This document shows, one piece after another, positions 16,001-23,724 of a stretch of DNA of 47,427 bases. Position numbers and translations under genes: made by a program. Under the pieces are notes generated by a model. The model had not been told where the DNA came from. It saw only the letters and a program-made list of their open reading frames with translations, and made no database searches. Location of the stretch: assembly GCF_006636215.1 (NCBI RefSeq), contig NZ_VIFM01000065.1, positions 1 through 47,427 of the forward strand, read 5' to 3'. Numbering within the stretch: position 1 is the stretch's first letter; the number at the start of each line of letters is the position of its first letter. Source of the stretch: Myxococcus llanfairpwllgwyngyllgogerychwyrndrobwllllantysiliogogogochensis. Lineage in GTDB: Bacteria; Myxococcota; Myxococcia; Myxococcales; Myxococcaceae.

Positions 16001-17102
16001 CCTCCGCGTCGAGCCGCCCGACCAGCCCGGCCAGGTCCGCGAGGCGACAGGCGACCAGCGTCACCTGTCTTCGCTGCGGGGCCCGGACTCGCCTCGGCTC
16101 ACGTCGTGGCGCCAGGCCCTCTTCCACCTCGCGCAGCCGCTCGCGCAGCTCCGTCGCCGAGCGAAGCCGGGCCTCGGGCGCCTTGGCCAACAATTCGGCC
16201 AGGAGGCCCTCCACCGGCTCCGGCACCTCGGGCTCGCGCTCACGCACCGCCGGCACCGGGCCCTGCGACGTGACCCGCTCACGAATCGATTCGGGCGCGC
16301 CCAGGAAGGGTGGCTCACCGGCGAGCATCTCGTAGAGCAGCACGCCGGCGGCCCATAAATCCGTCCGGGAATCCTGCGCCTCGCCGCGCCATTGCTCGGG
16401 CGCCATGTACGGCGGCGTGCCGGCGGTGGAGAGCGTCACGTCGGGCGCGGCGCTCGCGGCCACCAGCCAGGACAAGCCGAAGTCGAGGATCTTCACCACG
16501 CCCGAGCGCGTGATGAACACGTTGCTCGGCTTGAGGTCGCGGTGGACGATGTGCCGCTCGTGCGCGTGAGCCAGCCCCGAGGCCACCGCGTCCAGGATCT
16601 CCATCGCCCGCCGGTGCCCCGGTCGACCGCGCCGCAACAGGGAGGACAGGGACTCGCCCTCCAGGCACTCCATGACCAGGAAGGGAACCGGCGGCTCCGT
16701 CGGCCCACTGCTCCAGAGGTCCACGTTGAAGATGCGGACGATGTGCTCGTGGTCCAACTGCGCGATGGCCCTCCCCTCCTGACGGAGCAGGGAGATCATC
16801 GGCGCCTCCGCGATGGACTCGTGCGGGACGAGGAACTTCAGGGCCACGGGCCGCTGGAGTTCCGAGTCGAGCGCGCGGAAGACCTGCCCCATGGCGCCGC
16901 CCCCCAGCTCCTCCAGCACCTCGTAGCGCTTCCCATCCCGGTCGCCGACTCGCATCCCAGGGACAGGCAGCCGAGGGGGCACGGACGCCCGCGCAACCTC
17001 CCGGAGAAAGGCGTCGTCGAAGTCCCCGTCCTCGATTGCGTCCGGCCCGTGCTCCAGCACGGAATCAGTACATCGCTCCTCGTCCTGGCCGCTCTCAGGC
17101 AT
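13056..17102 (-). CDS. Ser/Thr kinase with degenerate cyclase, AAA-type ATPase and TPR domains
   Basis: The product has 1348 aa from ATG 17102. A Hanks-type kinase (60-325) is complete: GGGAMGQV loop (68-74), ALKFL Lys89, HRDLKPSN (187-194), DFG (207-209) and GTPPYMAPEQ. Residues ~345-520 resemble a class III nucleotide cyclase, but both metal-binding Asp positions are lost (VTLVACRLADL; GEEVLGCFG), so it is probably catalytically dead. An AAA/STAND ATPase begins at PLVGRKGEL (540), with Walker A GEAGIGKS (570-577) and Walker B LLEVEDLHWAD. The rest is TPR-like helices. This is the PknK-like architecture common in myxobacteria: a cytoplasmic signalling hub in which ATPase/TPR ligand sensing controls the kinase. 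The ECF sigma gene follows on the same strand, a likely phosphorylation target. Confidence 0.9.
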   Translation of the reverse strand: MPESGQDEERCTDSVLEHGPDAIEDGDFDDAFLREVARASVPPRLPVPGMRVGDRDGKRYEVLEELGGGAMGQVFRALDSELQRPVALKFLVPHESIAEAPMISLLRQEGRAIAQLDHEHIVRIFNVDLWSSGPTEPPVPFLVMECLEGESLSSLLRRGRPGHRRAMEILDAVASGLAHAHERHIVHRDLKPSNVFITRSGVVKILDFGLSWLVAASAAPDVTLSTAGTPPYMAPEQWRGEAQDSRTDLWAAGVLLYEMLAGEPPFLGAPESIRERVTSQGPVPAVREREPEVPEPVEGLLAELLAKAPEARLRSATELRERLREVEEGLAPRREPRRVRAPQRRQVTLVACRLADLAGLVGRLDAEDLGELEAAFHRSCSEVLRQQGGTVVLCVGEEVLGCFGHPVAREDDSERALRAALRLAATVAPTLQESLASLPERKLTVTVGVHTDTVVLDDASIQGEAPRVAAWLARQATPGTVWISDSTDALTRGAFVTQAMPPLRFTGLSGVRDVTPYRLVQPRRVTSRFDRGLVSRSLTPLVGRKGELQFLLEQWEEARAGRGSCVLVTGEAGIGKSRLVREVRERVPPFMAHLLRGQCWPQSTTSAFAPVIDLLRRMLQLDAEGTPKEHRAKLEAGLGVLGLGAGRTQLLSGLVGLSGDEGAPHLRYAPERLKQETLDALAHLLARLAEQRPVLLEVEDLHWADPSSLQLLGFLLERLPELRVCMLLTSRVALPPPWGDDSRVQRLALERLPPPVAGELVRKAAGDRPLSSELVAQLVRRTDGIPLFTEELTRRVVEEPRGGESASVEVPVSLRELLLTRLDRLPGSQKELAQVCAVVGRSFSHALLAALSGRTETSLRADLSGLVAEGLLQPAETVEPSYGFRHALIQDAAADSLPRKARRQYHRRVARVLAEQFPEVTEAQPELLAWHYTESGQAEAAIRWWARAGEMASRRMANVEAISHLRQALSLLRAQRPSRTLDGEELRLLLGLALSLVQVQGYSSPEVESVHARVRFLMRELEDDLPRLEPPHWVAFAHAFARAHWDEAHEVAERLVRLGKRHGQRELLALGYRMRATDFFTWGRLASALENVELALTFSDFELERHQMLAVKHWVNPRVAALAYAAVLHAVMDAPDASREHARQGLRLAMDIGHANTSAFALLYAALAAQLRREPREALELCDRNIALSREHHFRLWLGWSTLIRAWAQALLGNAREGLALMHAALGHWRRSGFKAGLPHNLGMLAEIQLLLGQKRQALDSLHEALGEAGSTGERSYEVVLRGLEAEALSMLGREDEALLARAHALRVAETQGALGYGRLVRERRLGHPLLELPPLRDLQAEEPAPGP

Positions 17103-17197
17103 CACCGAGTCCCCCGGATGTCTCCGCGCGCGTTGTCCTCCCCTGCCCCCCAACTCCAGGCGTGCCACGCGGCTCCTGCCTGCCCATGAACCGTCGG

Positions 17198-17229
17198 GTG
17201 GGACAAGCGGGCGCAGCCCCTGGTCCCAC
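17198..17229. promoter_or_regulatory. Spaced inverted repeat in the kinase/DyP divergent gap
   Basis: GTGGGAC (17198-17204) and GTCCCAC (17223-17229) are a perfect inverted repeat with 18 nt between the arms (centre-to-centre 25 nt). It sits midway in the 195-nt gap between the divergent kinase and DyP-partner genes. This could be a regulator site serving either promoter; it is weak evidence on its own. Confidence 0.25.
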
Positions 17230-17297
17230 TCTGGTTCCCACCCGCCCGGGCCAGCGTCACCTCATCGGAAGCAGCCCACGCAACGGGGAAGGTGTGA

Positions 17298-18884
17298 ATG
17301 CACCATGGCACATCGACCGTCATCACCCGCGTCCTCCAAGGCAAGCGCGAGGCACTGGATGACTTGCTGAGCTCGGCCGCCAACGCGCGGCGTGAGCTCT
17401 TCGCGGGAGTGCCCGGCCTGCACTTCGCGCGTTGGGCCCTCATCGACCTGGGGCCTCGGACCTCGGGAATGGGCCCCGCCGACCCCAGGCTCATCTTCGG
17501 CGCGGATGCAGTCCTCGACACACGAGCCACGAAGCCGGACGTGCTGGACCGCGAGTTGCTCCATGCCCTGGTCCGCTGGCTGACGACGCTCCACGAGCGC
17601 GGCGCCGATGCCGCCCACCTGTTCGACGCCATCTACCGGAACTGCGCGGGTTATCCCGAGGCGGGACTGGCCGAGCCCGAGGCCGTGGAGGACTACCTCG
17701 TGGGCCACCGCGCGCCCGCCGTCACCCGGCACGTGGACTTCGCCTACCGCTTCCAATCTCCCGAGGACCTGCGCGCCTCCGTGGACGCACTGCGCGCGGT
17801 GAACGCGCACCTGGACACGCGGGCACCACTGCTCGCGGAGACGCCCTGGCGGGGACGCCCCCGGGACATGCCGGACCTGCACCACGAACTGAGGGACGTC
17901 GCACGCGCCGCCGCGACGAACCTGGATGACCCGGGCTGGCGGGAGCGCCTGGCCACCGCGCGCGAATCGGCGGCGGTGTCCACGCTGGGCTACGCCTTCT
18001 ATCGCTATGCCTGGGCGCTTCCCGGCATCTATCTGCTCAAGCTGCGAATGTGGCTGAGCGCGAGGAACCGGCCCGAGAGCGCGACCTCCTCGCAGGCGCA
18101 TGCTTCGGAGTCCGCGCCCCCCATCCCTCCCATGAGCGACGCCATGGTGCAGAACCCCATGGTGCATGTCGCGCGCATCGTCGATGACCCGGGCGCGCTG
18201 GCCCTGGCGAGACTGGCGCTTCGCAGCGTGAACCTGCGCCTGCGACGGTACGTGGTGGGCCTCAACCACGTGCAGACCATCCACTGCGCGCGCTGGCTGG
18301 TGTACAGCGACGAGGACGGTCGGGGCCCGCACCACCTCATCTTCTTCAGCAACTACGACGACACCTGGGAGTCGTACATCGACGCGTTCGTCGACCACGC
18401 GGACGTGCGTGGCTTCCTGGAGCTCATCTGGAGTCGGACCGAAGGGTTCCCCGCGAAGTCGCGGGGCATCGACCCGACAATGCCCAAGCCACGTCTGCCC
18501 GTGGAGCCGTTCAAGGCCTGGCTGCGCGCGCACGAGGTCCCCACGCGAGTCTGGTACAGCGCCGCGCTCGACGGGACTCCACGCCAACGTCACTCCGTCC
18601 TGCTGCTGCACAACGCGCTCCGCCTGCGTGAACTGCTCACGCGCGAGCGCATGGACCAACCCGTCAGGGACAGAGGCGCTCGCCGCGCCCTGGCCGCGTT
18701 CCTGTCCAGGGGCGCGTGCGACCCCGGCCGTCCGCTGCTGCGCCCCATGGCCCTCGCCATCCACTCGATGTCCGCGCTGCTCGCCTCGCTTCGACACGGG
18801 CGGCGAGAGCCCCGGAGGAAACACCATGAGAACTTCCGAGCCGAGCCTTCCCACGTCGCCCCCATGGAGCACGCCCCCGCCTGA
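17298..18884 (+). CDS. Unknown protein overlapping the DyP peroxidase gene
   Basis: The product has 528 aa. ATG 17298 has GGAAGGTG just upstream. There is no signal peptide or clear membrane anchor. The two halves look internally related: FARWALIDLG near residue 35 and CARWLVYSDEDG near 333 each open a block followed by a length of helix (LFDAIYRN; YIDAFVDHA). This suggests a duplicated ferredoxin-like fold of the kind found in DyP/chlorite-dismutase relatives, but I see no haem-ligand motif. The gene overlaps the DyP start by 59 nt, so the two are translationally coupled and probably partners. The function is unknown. Confidence 0.75.
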   Translation: MHHGTSTVITRVLQGKREALDDLLSSAANARRELFAGVPGLHFARWALIDLGPRTSGMGPADPRLIFGADAVLDTRATKPDVLDRELLHALVRWLTTLHERGADAAHLFDAIYRNCAGYPEAGLAEPEAVEDYLVGHRAPAVTRHVDFAYRFQSPEDLRASVDALRAVNAHLDTRAPLLAETPWRGRPRDMPDLHHELRDVARAAATNLDDPGWRERLATARESAAVSTLGYAFYRYAWALPGIYLLKLRMWLSARNRPESATSSQAHASESAPPIPPMSDAMVQNPMVHVARIVDDPGALALARLALRSVNLRLRRYVVGLNHVQTIHCARWLVYSDEDGRGPHHLIFFSNYDDTWESYIDAFVDHADVRGFLELIWSRTEGFPAKSRGIDPTMPKPRLPVEPFKAWLRAHEVPTRVWYSAALDGTPRQRHSVLLLHNALRLRELLTRERMDQPVRDRGARRALAAFLSRGACDPGRPLLRPMALAIHSMSALLASLRHGRREPRRKHHENFRAEPSHVAPMEHAPA

Positions 18885-20403
18885 GCTTTCGACGCAGGTG
18901 GACCTTCATGATGTGCAGGGCGTGCTGCTGCATGGTTACCGGCACATGGGGGAACTCACCCTGCTCTTCCTTCGCATCGACGACGCTGACGGCTGTCGAA
19001 GGTGGCTGCGTGAGCTGACGAGCGATGGGACGCTGACCCAGGCGGACCGCACCGAGCACCCGAGCGACTCCACGCGTGACAAGACGCGCGTCAACGTGGC
19101 CCTGTCCCATGCGGGGCTCGTGGCGCTCGAAGTGCAGGAGGACGTCCTCGACTCCTTTCCCCATGAGCTGCGCGAAGGCATGGCCCTCAGGGCCCGGGAG
19201 CACCTGCGCGACGTGGAGGAGAATGACCCGGACCGCTGGACGCTCGGTGGGACGCGGCACGAAGGCGCGCTGCATGTCCTGCTGCTGCTCTATGCGTCGG
19301 ACTCCGCCAACATGGAGCCGCTGCTTCGTGAACACCGCGAGCGGGCACAGCGCCACGGGCTGCGCGAAGTCTTCGCCCAGCGAGGCCAGCGACGCGCTCG
19401 CGAGGGAGATCCTCCGGGGTACTTCCGCGACCACTTCGGCTTCCTGGATGGCGTGTCGCAACCTCGGCTGGAGGGACTCGATGGATCCACGGCGTACCCT
19501 CGCGACTACGACCGCCCCGTGAAGCGCGGGGAGTTCCTCCTGGGCCACGCGAATGAATACGGCGAATGGCCCCTGTCACCGCACGTCGCGGAGCACCTGC
19601 CTGGCGCAAGCGCACTGCCTCCCGTCCCGGGCCTTCCGGGCCGAAGGGACCTGGGACACAACGGGACCTTCCTCGTCCTGCGCAAGCTGGAGCAGGACGT
19701 GCCGGCCTTCGAGTCCTTTCTGGACGAGCAGGCCTCGCTCGCGCCGGAAGGAAGCCCCGAGGAGCGACGGGAGTGGGTGGCCTCGAAGCTGGTGGGGCGC
19801 AAGCGCGACGGTGCTCCTCTCGCCGCGCCGCGACGACATCGCTTGCTGCGCAGACTGCTTCCCTTCCTGTTCCAGAAGGACGGCACACCCGCGCGCGCGA
19901 GCGGCACTGGACGGCCCCAGCCCGACAACGACTTCCTCTATGCGCGGGATGATCCCCACGGGTACGGCTGCCCCATCACCGCTCACACGCGGCGATGCAA
20001 CCCTCGGGACGCACTGCCTCCCTCGCCTCACGTGTCGAGCGACGTCACGCGGCGCCATCGACTCCTGCGGCGCGGATTCAACTACGAGGACCCGGAGGGC
20101 AAAGGACTCCTGTTCATCGCCCTCAACGCGCACGTGGGCCGTCAGTTCGAACTTGTCCAGCGAAGCTGGGTGCACTTCGAACAGCTCGGAGGCATTGAGG
20201 GCGTTGAGGACCCACTCGCCGGAGACGGCGGCGGACGCCTGGTCATCCCCACGGAGCCAGTCCGGCAATGCGCGACATCTCTGCGAAAATTCGTGACTAC
20301 CCGGGGAGGCGGGTACTTTTTTCTGCCGAGCCTGAAAGCGCTCTCGTTCCTGGGCATGAAAGAGCGCGCGGCGGATGACGGAAGAGGGGCCCCCCGCTCG
20401 TGA
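18826..20403 (+). CDS. DyP-type haem peroxidase
   Basis: The product has 525 aa from ATG 18826 (GGAGGAA 6 nt upstream, inside the preceding gene). The DyP signature is present: GFLDG (205-209, catalytic Asp208), distal Arg286 in TFLVLRKL, and proximal haem His387 in CPITAHTRRCNPRD, followed by LLFIALNAHVGRQFELVQ. It oxidises substrates with H2O2. It is longer than the compact ~300-aa members, with insertions around 70-190 and 310-365, like the larger DyP classes. No Tat signal is visible, so it is probably cytoplasmic, and no encapsulin gene is nearby. It shares a transcript with the overlapping upstream gene. Confidence 0.92.
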   Translation: MRTSEPSLPTSPPWSTPPPELSTQVDLHDVQGVLLHGYRHMGELTLLFLRIDDADGCRRWLRELTSDGTLTQADRTEHPSDSTRDKTRVNVALSHAGLVALEVQEDVLDSFPHELREGMALRAREHLRDVEENDPDRWTLGGTRHEGALHVLLLLYASDSANMEPLLREHRERAQRHGLREVFAQRGQRRAREGDPPGYFRDHFGFLDGVSQPRLEGLDGSTAYPRDYDRPVKRGEFLLGHANEYGEWPLSPHVAEHLPGASALPPVPGLPGRRDLGHNGTFLVLRKLEQDVPAFESFLDEQASLAPEGSPEERREWVASKLVGRKRDGAPLAAPRRHRLLRRLLPFLFQKDGTPARASGTGRPQPDNDFLYARDDPHGYGCPITAHTRRCNPRDALPPSPHVSSDVTRRHRLLRRGFNYEDPEGKGLLFIALNAHVGRQFELVQRSWVHFEQLGGIEGVEDPLAGDGGGRLVIPTEPVRQCATSLRKFVTTRGGGYFFLPSLKALSFLGMKERAADDGRGAPRS

Positions 20404-20482
20404 AACCGCGTGGCTGTGGCAGACTTGTTCCTCAGGGGGTTCGACGGATCCATGAGGCGCGGCAGCACACGGGAGTCCGCAA

Positions 20483-21307
20483 ATGGCGACGTGGAATGAC
20501 CTCATCCAGGCGACGCCCCGGCAGGTGGGCGGCAAGTTCCAGGATGAAGGTTCGGTGGCGCTGCTGGAGGCGCTGCTGGGGACGGAGGGGGAGCAGTTGG
20601 TCCTCTTGGGCCATCTGCATCGGGAACCGCATCTGCTGAGGGAGGGGGCTTTTCACCAAGGCCGGCTCCACCTGGAGACAGCGACGCGGCCCGAGTGCAC
20701 CCGCGAGGCGCAGCTCGAGTTGCTCAAGTCCGCGAGTCACTGCTTCACGGAGGCGCTGGGCGCCGAGCGGGACACCGCGCGCGTCTCGTTGATCTCCCTG
20801 CACCTGGGGGTCTGCCGGCTGCTGCTGGGCAGTCCGAAGGACGCCAGGGAGTGGGCGGCGATGGCGAACCAGGCGGCGGTGGAGACGCTGAAGGACATCC
20901 TCACGGAGGCAACGGGTGAGCAGGGCTTCACGCGCAACCGCTACCTCGGGGGCGTGCTGAACTTCGTCATCTTCTTCACCAGCTCGGCGACGTTGGGCGC
21001 GGGCTACCTCGTCTGGGACCGAGTGATGAGCAAGCGGGCCGACAAGGTGCTGCGCCGGGCGCTGGCGCGCATGGAGCCGCTGGCTGGCTACATCGACTCG
21101 ATTCGGGAGATGCGGCTGCGGCTGGGTGAGGCGGCCTCCAACGTGCCGCGCTACGTGGTGACGCACGCCGTGGACGACAGCCAATGCCTGTCACGCATCA
21201 CCATCCGCGCCCTGGTGGGTGAAGGCGAGTCCGTGGACTTCAACGGACGAGAGACACGGCGGGTGTCGCGCACGGGGTCTGAGCGGATCACGACGGTCAT
21301 CCGCTGA
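20483..21307 (+). CDS. Membrane protein of unknown function
   Basis: The product has 274 aa. ATG 20483 follows ...GGAGTCCGCAA, giving a reasonable ribosome site. The first ~150 residues look like a helical repeat domain (Leu-rich, SHCFTEALG, LHLGVCRLLLG) resembling TPR helices. One transmembrane helix lies near residues 155-178 (GVLNFVIFFTSSATLGAGYLV), and a charged C-terminal domain follows. I recognise no family. It may have its own promoter in the 79-nt gap after the DyP gene. Confidence 0.7.
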   Translation: MATWNDLIQATPRQVGGKFQDEGSVALLEALLGTEGEQLVLLGHLHREPHLLREGAFHQGRLHLETATRPECTREAQLELLKSASHCFTEALGAERDTARVSLISLHLGVCRLLLGSPKDAREWAAMANQAAVETLKDILTEATGEQGFTRNRYLGGVLNFVIFFTSSATLGAGYLVWDRVMSKRADKVLRRALARMEPLAGYIDSIREMRLRLGEAASNVPRYVVTHAVDDSQCLSRITIRALVGEGESVDFNGRETRRVSRTGSERITTVIR

Positions 21308-21323
21308 GCGTCGGGCGTCGCAT

Positions 21324-21349
21324 GCATCGGTTGTGATGTGAACCGGTGC
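21324..21349 (+). promoter_or_regulatory. Near-perfect inverted repeat upstream of a lipoprotein gene
   Basis: GCATCGGTT (21324-21332) and AACCGGTGC (21341-21349) pair in 8 of 9 positions across 8 nt. It lies 17 nt after the preceding stop and 69 nt before the lipoprotein start, so it may be a terminator for one gene or an operator for the next. Confidence 0.3.
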
Positions 21350-21377
21350 GACAGAACGAAGCATGGAACGTTGGAGA

Positions 21378-21392
21378 GGTACGGGACGTACC
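21378..21392 (+). promoter_or_regulatory. Tight hairpin in the lipoprotein leader
   Basis: GGTACG and CGTACC flank a 3-nt GGA loop, a perfect 6-bp stem 26 nt before the start codon at 21418. It could sit in the 5' untranslated leader, or be a 15-nt operator. Confidence 0.3.
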
Positions 21393-21417
21393 AATCCTAC
21401 CCGCTCGAGGAATCTCC

Positions 21418-22089
21418 ATGCCCGCTCACCGTGCTCCCCTCCTTTCCGCTCTCTTGCTCGTCGCGATCTCCGGCTGTGTCCCTGGCCTCGCGACCTCCAA
21501 CCCGACCTACTTCACCGGAGGGAAATGGAGCGCGCTGGACAAACCCTACGCGCTCACACCGCTGCTCGCGTGTGCCGAGTCGGCGGACAACAACGACAAG
21601 GTCATCCAAAACATCGAGGACTACGTCGCACCGGCGCTCTGGAGCGCCTACGGCCAGGACGTCTCCACCGCGAAGGTGAAGCGCTTGAAGGGGGACAGCG
21701 AGTGGTGCGAGGCCCTCCCAAACATCGCCACCGACAAGTTCACCGTCCCGCCGAGGATGAAGCAGGACCTTGCCCGGTACGTGAAGGAGGCCGGCGCCAA
21801 GGGCATCATCATCCCGGTCGCGACCCTCTATCGCTCCCCCATCCAACGGGAGCTCCGGACCGAGGACGGGACGCCGTTCGCGAGCGTGGATACGGATCGC
21901 TTCACCGCCGACGGCACCGCGCTCTTCTATGTGCACTACATCAACGAGAGCGGAGAGCTGCTCCACACCGAGCGCGCGGGCAGCGGTGGCGACGGAGACT
22001 TCAATGATCGGCTCAAGTACATGCGTGACAGCGCGGCGGCGGTCGCCAAGAGGCTGACGCAGGGAGCGCCGCCGGTCGACTTCCAGTAG
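21418..22089 (+). CDS. Lipoprotein of unknown function
   Basis: The product has 223 aa. ATG 21418 has CGAGGA 6 nt upstream and starts a clear lipoprotein signal: LLSALLLVAISGC, lipidated Cys about residue 17. The open frame 72 nt further upstream has no signal and no ribosome site, so I reject it. The mature part is a small alpha/beta domain (AKGIIIPVATLYRSP, ALFYVHYINESGELL) of a type common in exported proteins of these bacteria; no enzyme motif is seen. It is probably monocistronic. Confidence 0.8.
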   Translation: MPAHRAPLLSALLLVAISGCVPGLATSNPTYFTGGKWSALDKPYALTPLLACAESADNNDKVIQNIEDYVAPALWSAYGQDVSTAKVKRLKGDSEWCEALPNIATDKFTVPPRMKQDLARYVKEAGAKGIIIPVATLYRSPIQRELRTEDGTPFASVDTDRFTADGTALFYVHYINESGELLHTERAGSGGDGDFNDRLKYMRDSAAAVAKRLTQGAPPVDFQ

Positions 22090-22121
22090 GGCCCGGCCCG
22101 GTCAACGCCACGGCATCGTCC

Positions 22122-22298
22122 ATGAGCCGTGCCGAGACCATCATAGACAAGCGCTCAAGGCAGACCACTCCGGCCGCACCGTGCGAATTGTTCGACGCGC
22201 TGCTGGAGTTCGCCATCTCGCGCGGCATCTCGCCCAGGGCGAATAGCCAGACACTCGCGCGCGGGGACACGTTCGTCAGCGAGAGGTCCTTGGATTGA
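22122..22298 (+). other. Possible small gene or degraded gene fragment (58 codons)
   Basis: ATG 22122 opens a 58-codon frame ending TGA 22296-22298. It contains the plausible helix CELFDALLEFAISRGI, and about 84% of codons end in G or C, as in real genes here. The same frame continues past the TGA for a further ~48 codons (NDGPSMAFLIHEDTA...). It has no strong ribosome site. It may be a small gene, a remnant interrupted by one stop, or chance. It fills most of the 288-nt gap between the flanking lipoprotein genes. Confidence 0.25.
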
Positions 22299-22377
22299 AA
22301 CGACGGGCCGAGCATGGCGTTCCTCATCCACGAGGACACCGCACCCGGCCCCACGGCGAATCCCCCTTCGCGCTCGA

Positions 22378-23388
22378 CTACGGCGCGGGAGTGGACACCA
22401 CGCACAGGTGGTACGAACCCGAGCGAACGCCACCCTTGAGGTCTCGCGCCGTCATCGTGACGCTACAGTTGTTGCAAGCGCCCGTGGGGACCGCCGACGG
22501 CGTGAAGTTCGACGACTGGCCCGTGGGCGAAGAGAAGGTCCCCGCGCAGGACGACGTCCACTGATACAGCACCGTCCCCAGGTCCGGGTCATGGACGTTG
22601 GCGCTCACCGCCGTGCTCTGGCCCAGCACCACCCTGCCCTCGCTCGCGGTCACCAAGAGGATGAGCGGCGGCGTGTTGAAGCTCACCTGGATGGTGGCGC
22701 TGCCGCCCACCTCCAGCTCCTCCGTGACCTCCACTGTCACTCGCGCCCGGCTGATGCCGTTGCGCTGATCTCTCACCGTCAGCGTCAGCGTGACGGTCTG
22801 CGCGGACGAGGGCGCCGTCCACGTGGGGTTCGCGATGGTCGCGCTGCTCAGCGTTCCCGCGGAAGCGCTCCAGGAATACGACACCAGGTCGTTGGGCACC
22901 GGGTCATGCGCCGTCGCGCCCAGGGTGAGCTGCCCACCGGCCTCCACCGTCGTGCCCGACACCGTCACCGAGTCGATGATGGGCGCATCGTTGTCCGTGT
23001 AGTGCCCCAACGTCATGTCATGGAGCGTGACGGCCACGAGCGCCGTCTCGCCTTCCACGATGGTGACCTCCGTCGCCTGCCCCTGGTACTGGAGCGAGTT
23101 GTTCGAGGCGTAGGCGGAGACCACGACGACCCGATTCGTCCCAGCGGGGATGCCAGCGATGGTGCCGCCCCAGGTGCTGCCCGTCTTCACCAGGTCCTGC
23201 TGGATGTCGGAAATGCCCAGGCCGGAGATGACCACCTGGATGCGAGTGACGCTGGACTCGCTCGCCGCGAACTCCTGCGTCCCGATGACCATCTGTACCG
23301 CCCCCGAGCCCGAGGGCAACTCCTCACCACAGCCAGCGACGAGCGCCAGCAACAACCCGACGACGGGAAGACGCTTCAAAAGGTGCAT
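22378..23388 (-). CDS. PKD/Ig-like lipoprotein
   Basis: The product has 336 aa. GAGGGGAA precedes ATG 23388. The lipoprotein signal ends at LALVAGC (Cys20). The mature protein is Ser/Thr/Val rich and beta-rich, with PKD/Cadherin-like repeats around DLVSYSWSASAGTL (~residues 165-180) and VLYQWTSSCAGTF (~275-290), each followed by TWTAPSSA- or FTPSAV-type strands. Paired cysteines near the C-terminus (SSCAG, ACNNCS, LCVV) suggest disulfides. It is expected at the outer membrane or cell surface, as an adhesin-like or structural protein. No catalytic motif is seen. Confidence 0.85.
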   Translation of the reverse strand: MHLLKRLPVVGLLLALVAGCGEELPSGSGAVQMVIGTQEFAASESSVTRIQVVISGLGISDIQQDLVKTGSTWGGTIAGIPAGTNRVVVVSAYASNNSLQYQGQATEVTIVEGETALVAVTLHDMTLGHYTDNDAPIIDSVTVSGTTVEAGGQLTLGATAHDPVPNDLVSYSWSASAGTLSSATIANPTWTAPSSAQTVTLTLTVRDQRNGISRARVTVEVTEELEVGGSATIQVSFNTPPLILLVTASEGRVVLGQSTAVSANVHDPDLGTVLYQWTSSCAGTFSSPTGQSSNFTPSAVPTGACNNCSVTMTARDLKGGVRSGSYHLCVVSTPAP

Positions 23389-23724
23389 GACTGTTCCCCT
23401 CTCGCGCGAAAGCGAAGATTCGCTGATGTGGCGCGAGGACTTCGGGGCCCATCAAATACAAGACAATCCATACATCCAACTGGGGCAGGTCCGACACCTT
23501 CGCGAAGGGTTTGCGCCCTTCGGGTGACTCAGAAAGCTGCATTCCCTAGGCACCGAGCGGGTCATTCCAGAGGCCCCGGAGTGCCCGAGCCATCACCTCC
23601 CGGTGTTTCACGCGCCCGGCAAACCACGGGATTCCTGTCCGTGGACATACACACAGGGAGTGCGCCGGCACCCACCCTCGTGCTAGAGACATCGGCCGAA
23701 CCGTCCACCTGGGAGTCTCTCTCC
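23389..23724. other. 336-nt intergenic region with dyads and an AT-rich stretch
   Basis: This region lies between divergent exported-protein genes and I find no credible gene in it. It holds AGCGAA-GA-TTCGCT (23411-23424), a near-perfect palindrome 23 nt upstream of the PKD lipoprotein start; an AT-rich stretch (about 23450-23480), unusual here and suited to a promoter; and the hairpin CGAAGGG/CCCTTCG (23503-23522). The plus-strand gene starts at 23725 after GGGAG. Confidence 0.5.
23503..23522. promoter_or_regulatory. Perfect 7-bp hairpin in the divergent gap
   Basis: CGAAGGG (23503-23509) and CCCTTCG (23516-23522) flank a 6-nt TTTGCG loop. It is 115 nt from the PKD lipoprotein start and about 200 nt from the plus-strand start, so it is more likely an operator or leader element than a terminator. 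Confidence 0.3.

Noticed and set aside
14211..16358. A 715-codon open frame antisense to the giant kinase gene
   Set aside because: It is low-complexity Arg/Leu/Gln/His rich and matches no family; the kinase frame on the other strand has intact motifs throughout. It is a GC-rich shadow.
17262..18872. A 536-codon minus-strand frame opposite the DyP-partner gene
   Set aside because: The plus-strand frame has a ribosome site, normal composition and is coupled to the DyP gene; the minus frame has neither.
18826..20403. Encapsulin cargo system with the DyP peroxidase
   Set aside because: There is no encapsulin-like shell gene in the neighbourhood, and no obvious C-terminal targeting peptide on the DyP.
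20436..20450. GGTTCGA-like T-loop suggesting a tRNA
   Set aside because: No cloverleaf arms can be built around it, and it lies in a 79-nt gap before a protein gene.
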